DNA from: Serratia marcescens
Lineage (GTDB): Bacteria > Pseudomonadota > Gammaproteobacteria > Enterobacterales > Enterobacteriaceae
Assembly (NCBI RefSeq): GCF_006715005.1
Contig: NZ_VFMJ01000001.1
Coordinates: 1,860,001 to 1,924,000 of the forward strand
Direction: 5' to 3'
DNA: 64,000 nt
Shown here: positions 60,871 through 64,000 of the stretch, piece by piece
Numbering within the stretch: the stretch's first letter is position 1
Layout of the letters: the number at the start of each line of letters is the position of its first letter
Program-made: the position numbers and the translations under genes
The notes under the pieces: generated by a model
What the model was told of the DNA's origin: nothing
Database searches by the model: none
The model's input: only the letters and a program-made list of their open reading frames with translations

Positions 60871-61836
60871 ATGAATGAAATCTCACGTCTTACCCCTTTT
60901 CCGTCTCAGCCCGACGCCGTCGAGCGGGAAATGCCCCTGTCCGTTTTCGGCCATAAAAATCCCGACAGCGACAGCATCTGCAGCGCGCTGGTGGTCGCGG
61001 ACTGGCTCAATCACCTCGGCAAGCCGGCCGTGGCTTTTCGCCTTGGCGAACTGACGCCGGAAACCCGTTACATACTGGCTGCCGCCGGCGTGCAAGCGCC
61101 TGCACTGCTGACAGACGAGCTCCGTGACCGCAAAGTCTGGCTGGTCGACTTTACCGATATCGAACAAGGCCCGGCCTCATTGCCCGACAGCGACGTGGTC
61201 GGCGTTATCGATCATCACCGGCTGGGCACCTTGATCACCCGCAACCCTCCCGATGTCTGGATCCGCGCCGTTGGCTGTTGCGCCACCGTGATCCTGTCCA
61301 TACTGACGTCAGATACGCCGATGCCGCTTTCTTCCGCCCAGGCCACGCTGCTGCTGGGCGCGATTTTGAGCGATACCGTTGCGCTGAGCGCACCGACCAC
61401 CACCGAACAGGATCGGTTGGCGGTCGCGCGGTTATGCGCAATCTCTCACGTTGACTATGACGCCTTCACCGCCGGGCTGCTGGCTGCCAAAACCGATCTT
61501 TCGGGGCAATCCGCCCCGCAGTTGCTGCAGCGCGACGCCAAGAATTACCGCATCCATAGCGTCTCGCTACTGCTGTCGCAGATAGAAGTGCGGGCCATGA
61601 GCGATATCGATCCGCTGTTGCCCGCGCTGCAACAGGCGCTCGAGCAGGCTAAGCAGGAGGCCGGTCTGGAGATAGCCGCGCTGCTGGTGACCGATATCAC
61701 CCGCCGCCGCTCCACCCTGTATTTCTCGTCGAACCAGGTGCTTGCCATTCGGCAGGTGTCGTTGCCCGGTATGACGAGCCGGAAAAAAGAGGTTTTACCG
61801 TGGTTAACCCTACAGATTGCTAACGCAGGGAGATAA
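60871..61836 (+). CDS. ppaC: Manganese-dependent (family II) inorganic pyrophosphatase
   Basis: This 321-aa DHH-type enzyme hydrolyses pyrophosphate. Motifs are GHKNPDSDSI (metal ligands), VDFTD, VIDHHRLG (the DHH motif) and a C-terminal TSRKKEVLP that binds phosphate (the SRKK motif). The ATG at 60871 has AGGAG 5 nt upstream; an ATG at 60856 is also possible. It leads an operon with a UspA-type protein (3 nt between) and a second enolase. Enterobacteria normally use the family I enzyme, so this is an accessory copy. Confidence 0.93.
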   Translation: MNEISRLTPFPSQPDAVEREMPLSVFGHKNPDSDSICSALVVADWLNHLGKPAVAFRLGELTPETRYILAAAGVQAPALLTDELRDRKVWLVDFTDIEQGPASLPDSDVVGVIDHHRLGTLITRNPPDVWIRAVGCCATVILSILTSDTPMPLSSAQATLLLGAILSDTVALSAPTTTEQDRLAVARLCAISHVDYDAFTAGLLAAKTDLSGQSAPQLLQRDAKNYRIHSVSLLLSQIEVRAMSDIDPLLPALQQALEQAKQEAGLEIAALLVTDITRRRSTLYFSSNQVLAIRQVSLPGMTSRKKEVLPWLTLQIANAGR

Positions 61837-61839
61837 GTC

Positions 61840-62268
61840 ATGCCGCTCTATCAACATGCTTTACTGCTGGTGCAGGATGAACGCGACGGCCGGCTGCTGT
61901 TGCGCCATGCCGAACGCCTCAATCAGCAGATGAATACGCGCATTACCGTGGCGCACATCAGCGCCGACTATGCCGAGCTGGACTACCTCAGCGATGCACA
62001 AACCAAAGATCGCCAGTCCAGCGAGGTGATCGCTGCCAAAGCCATGCTCAGCCGCCTGGTGGAAGACTGCTCAATCCCCCTGGAGGTGCGCGCAATCGTC
62101 AGCATCCATCGCTTCAAAGACGTTGAAGCCCTGATTGCCCGTGAAGGCGTCGATCTGTTGCTGCTCGGCCATCATAACCGCCCGTTTGGCGTCTTTGCCT
62201 CCTTCGGCTTCGAATTCATCAACCATTTGTCCATCGACGTGCTGATAAAACACGTCCCCACTCCCTAG
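61840..62268 (+). CDS. Universal stress protein (UspA family)
   Basis: This 142-aa UspA-fold protein starts MPLYQHALLLVQDERDGRLLLRHA. The family ATP-binding loop is weak here (LLLGHHNRPFGVFASFGFEF in place of the usual G-x-x-G-x9-G), so nucleotide binding is uncertain. It sits 3 nt after the pyrophosphatase and 16 nt before the enolase, between two glycolysis/phosphate enzymes. A stress or growth-arrest role is inferred from family and context. Confidence 0.88.
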   Translation: MPLYQHALLLVQDERDGRLLLRHAERLNQQMNTRITVAHISADYAELDYLSDAQTKDRQSSEVIAAKAMLSRLVEDCSIPLEVRAIVSIHRFKDVEALIAREGVDLLLLGHHNRPFGVFASFGFEFINHLSIDVLIKHVPTP

Positions 62269-62284
62269 AACGAGGTGACTCCCC

Positions 62285-63568
62285 ATGAACTATGAAATTG
62301 AAAGCGTAACCGCCAGAGAGATCCTGGATTCGCGCGGCAACCCCACCGTCGAAGTCGAAATGAGCGCGGCGGGCGTCGTAGCCCGGGCGTCGGTGCCTTC
62401 GGGCGCCAGCACCGGTTCACGCGAGGCAGTGGAACACCGCGACGGCGATCCGCACCGTTTCGGCGGCAAAGGCGTATTGGAGGCGGTGCACAGCGTCAAA
62501 ACGGCGATCAACGAGGCGCTGCGCGGGGTGGATGTGCGCCAACAAGAAGAGATAGACCGCCGGCTGATCGCGCTGGACGGCAGCGAGAACAAGAGCCGAT
62601 TGGGGGCCAACGCCCTGCTTGGCGTTTCGCTGGCGGCCGCCCGCCTCGCGGCGCAATTGTCGCAGCTGCCGCTGTATCGTTATCTGGGCGGCATCGGCGC
62701 CAACCTGCTGCCGGTGCCCTGCATGAATATCATCAACGGCGGCGTGCACGCCCGGTGGCAAGGGGCGGACTTTCAGGAGTTTATGATAGCTCCCCTGGGC
62801 GCGCCGTCGCTGCGCGAGGCCGTGCGCTGGGGCAGTGAAGTTTATCAGGCGCTGCGCCAAATCCTGTTGGAAAAAGGCCTGTCGGTCGGCGTCGGCGACG
62901 AAGGCGGTTTCGCGCCGGCGGTCGCCTCAAACCGGCAACCGCTGGAGCTAATCGTGCAGGCGATAGAGAAAGCCGGCTACCGGCCGGGAGAAGATATCGC
63001 GATCTGCATGGATCCGGCCTCGAGCGAATTCTATGCCGACGGTAAGTATCGCCTGCGCAGCGAGAACCTCGAGTTGGACGCAGCCCAGATGACGGCCTAT
63101 TACCAACGGCTGGTGCAGGATTTCCCCATCGTGCTGATTGAGGACGGCTTGGCCGAGGACGATTGGGCCGGCTGGCGTATTCTGAGCGACGCCCTGGGCG
63201 ACCAGGTGGAGCTGGTCGGCGACGATCTGTTCGTCACCAACGTGAAATACATCCAGCGCGGGATTGATGAAAAGTTGGCCAATGCGGCGCTGATCAAACT
63301 GAACCAGATCGGTACCCTGAGCGAAACCTTCGCCGCCGTGCAGCTTTGCCAGGCAAACGGCTGGGGCACCTTTATCTCACACCGCAGCGGCGAAACCGTC
63401 GACAGCTTTATCGCCGATATGACGGTCGCGATGCGAGCCGGCCATCTGAAAACCGGCGCACCGAGCCGCGGCGAACGGATCGAAAAATACAATCAGCTGA
63501 TGCGCATCGAAGACCAATTGGGCGCCGCGGCGGTGTATGCCGGGCGTTCCGCCTTTAAACACCGCTAA
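62285..63568 (+). CDS. Second, divergent enolase
   Basis: This 427-aa phosphopyruvate hydratase shows the standard motifs: [61 protein letters not shown] and SHRSGETVD. One change stands out: the usual HADNNVDIQEF loop reads [12 protein letters not shown], so the loop near the active site is remodelled while the His is kept. It is the third gene of the pyrophosphatase-Usp-enolase operon and is unlikely to be the housekeeping copy, which usually follows pyrG. Activity on 2-phosphoglycerate is probable from the intact catalytic set. Confidence 0.92.
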   Translation: MNYEIESVTAREILDSRGNPTVEVEMSAAGVVARASVPSGASTGSREAVEHRDGDPHRFGGKGVLEAVHSVKTAINEALRGVDVRQQEEIDRRLIALDGSENKSRLGANALLGVSLAAARLAAQLSQLPLYRYLGGIGANLLPVPCMNIINGGVHARWQGADFQEFMIAPLGAPSLREAVRWGSEVYQALRQILLEKGLSVGVGDEGGFAPAVASNRQPLELIVQAIEKAGYRPGEDIAICMDPASSEFYADGKYRLRSENLELDAAQMTAYYQRLVQDFPIVLIEDGLAEDDWAGWRILSDALGDQVELVGDDLFVTNVKYIQRGIDEKLANAALIKLNQIGTLSETFAAVQLCQANGWGTFISHRSGETVDSFIADMTVAMRAGHLKTGAPSRGERIEKYNQLMRIEDQLGAAAVYAGRSAFKHR

Positions 63569-63977
63569 GCTTTGCCGGCCGGGCCGGCGATGCGTCGGCC
63601 TGTTTTTCGCCCTTGGCTTGGCACAGCCCGGCGACACCGGACTCCAATAAGGTCAGCCGGGTCGTCAGCAAGGTTTCTCGTTGTTCATTCAGCGTGGTCA
63701 TCATCAGCTCGATCTCCGCCAGCCGTTCATCGACGCCACGTATCAACCCATCCTGATAAGCGCTGCCCTGCAGCGCCAGCACGCGTTGGATCGCCTGCAG
63801 CGAAAAACCCAGATTTTGACCGATTTGGATCAGGTGCAATCGCTCCAGCGCGCTATCGCTGTATACCCGATAGCCGTTGACACCGCGCACCGGTTTCGGC
63901 AGCAACCCCAGCTGCTCGTAATAACGTATCGCCGAGGCGGCCACGCCGGCCCGCTGTGCCAATTCTCCGATCTTCAT
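63555..63977 (-). CDS. MerR-family transcriptional regulator
   Basis: This 140-aa regulator starts [29 protein letters not shown], the MerR HTH, and continues [30 protein letters not shown] with a C-terminal coiled coil. Only one Cys is present, so a metal or [2Fe-2S] sensor of the SoxR type is unlikely. It overlaps the enolase tail-to-tail by 14 nt. The effector is unknown. Confidence 0.9.
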   Translation of the reverse strand: MKIGELAQRAGVAASAIRYYEQLGLLPKPVRGVNGYRVYSDSALERLHLIQIGQNLGFSLQAIQRVLALQGSAYQDGLIRGVDERLAEIELMMTTLNEQRETLLTTRLTLLESGVAGLCQAKGEKQADASPARPAKLSGV

Positions 63978-64000
63978 GCCCTATTGACCTTAAAGTTAAC

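Overview
The window looks like chromosome of a GC-rich enterobacterium, most probably Serratia (S. marcescens group). This is inferred from close EntS-, Fes-, MbtH- and ClsC-like proteins, enterobacterial regulators, high G+C at third codon positions, and two iron systems that fit that genus. No tRNA, rRNA, IS element, integrase or CRISPR array was seen, so it reads as ordinary chromosome with several accessory metabolic islands.

Layout. 1-2965: 3' part of a glutamate dehydrogenase gene (runs off the left edge), a small unknown protein and a YheO-type regulator. 3014-16873: a catechol siderophore locus with a TonB receptor, Fur box, Fes esterase, MbtH protein, a 2836-aa dimodular NRPS (C-A-T-E-C-A-T-TE) and an EntS exporter. 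The second A domain carries the exact EntF serine code and the first has an acidic pocket for a cationic residue followed by an epimerase. The product is therefore inferred to be a chrysobactin-type DHB-D-(Lys/Arg/Orn)-L-Ser siderophore. The DHB genes are not in the window. 16878-20451: HxlR/LysR-controlled flavodoxin-like quinone reductases, a GNAT and a 53-aa ORF. 20593-23340: a copper TonB receptor and a DUF2946 protein. 23517-28862: assorted single genes and a decayed GrpB-family pseudogene. 28902-33348: a LacI-family regulon with four matching operators, a sugar-binding protein, an oxidoreductase and an isomerase.

33401-51361 is the most interesting part: a compact biosynthesis-plus-transport locus. 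Leftward genes encode an acyl carrier protein, an aryl-acid AMP ligase, a thioesterase, a cysteine-synthase-like PLP enzyme, a barrel-like protein, a NikD-like flavin oxidase, a non-reducing KS-AT-ACP polyketide synthase, a Glu/Leu-dehydrogenase-like enzyme and an orphan C-type-lectin/FGE-fold protein. Rightward genes encode a TonB receptor, a Tat-exported binding protein, a 14-TM exporter and an MmgE/PrpD protein, with a TetR regulator between them. Read as a pathway, this gives lysine -> piperideine carboxylate -> picolinate -> picolinoyl-ACP -> picolinoyl-acetate -> condensation with PLP-aminoacrylate -> 2-(2-pyridyl)-1-pyrroline-5-carboxylate. That product is pyrimine (proferrorosamine A), an Fe(II) chelator and pink pigment known from some S. 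marcescens strains and from Erwinia rhapontici. The assignment is inferred from sequence, but the carbon count and the enzyme set both fit. Three copies of one TetR-type operator sit on the -35 elements of the three promoters of this locus.

51498-63977: a phospholipase D/cardiolipin synthase, AraC and LysR regulators with a flavin oxidase and MFS transporter, small cupin and DUF2000 proteins, a GAF-PAS-PAS diguanylate cyclase with an AGDEF site, and an unusual operon of family II pyrophosphatase, universal stress protein and a divergent second enolase, followed by a MerR regulator.
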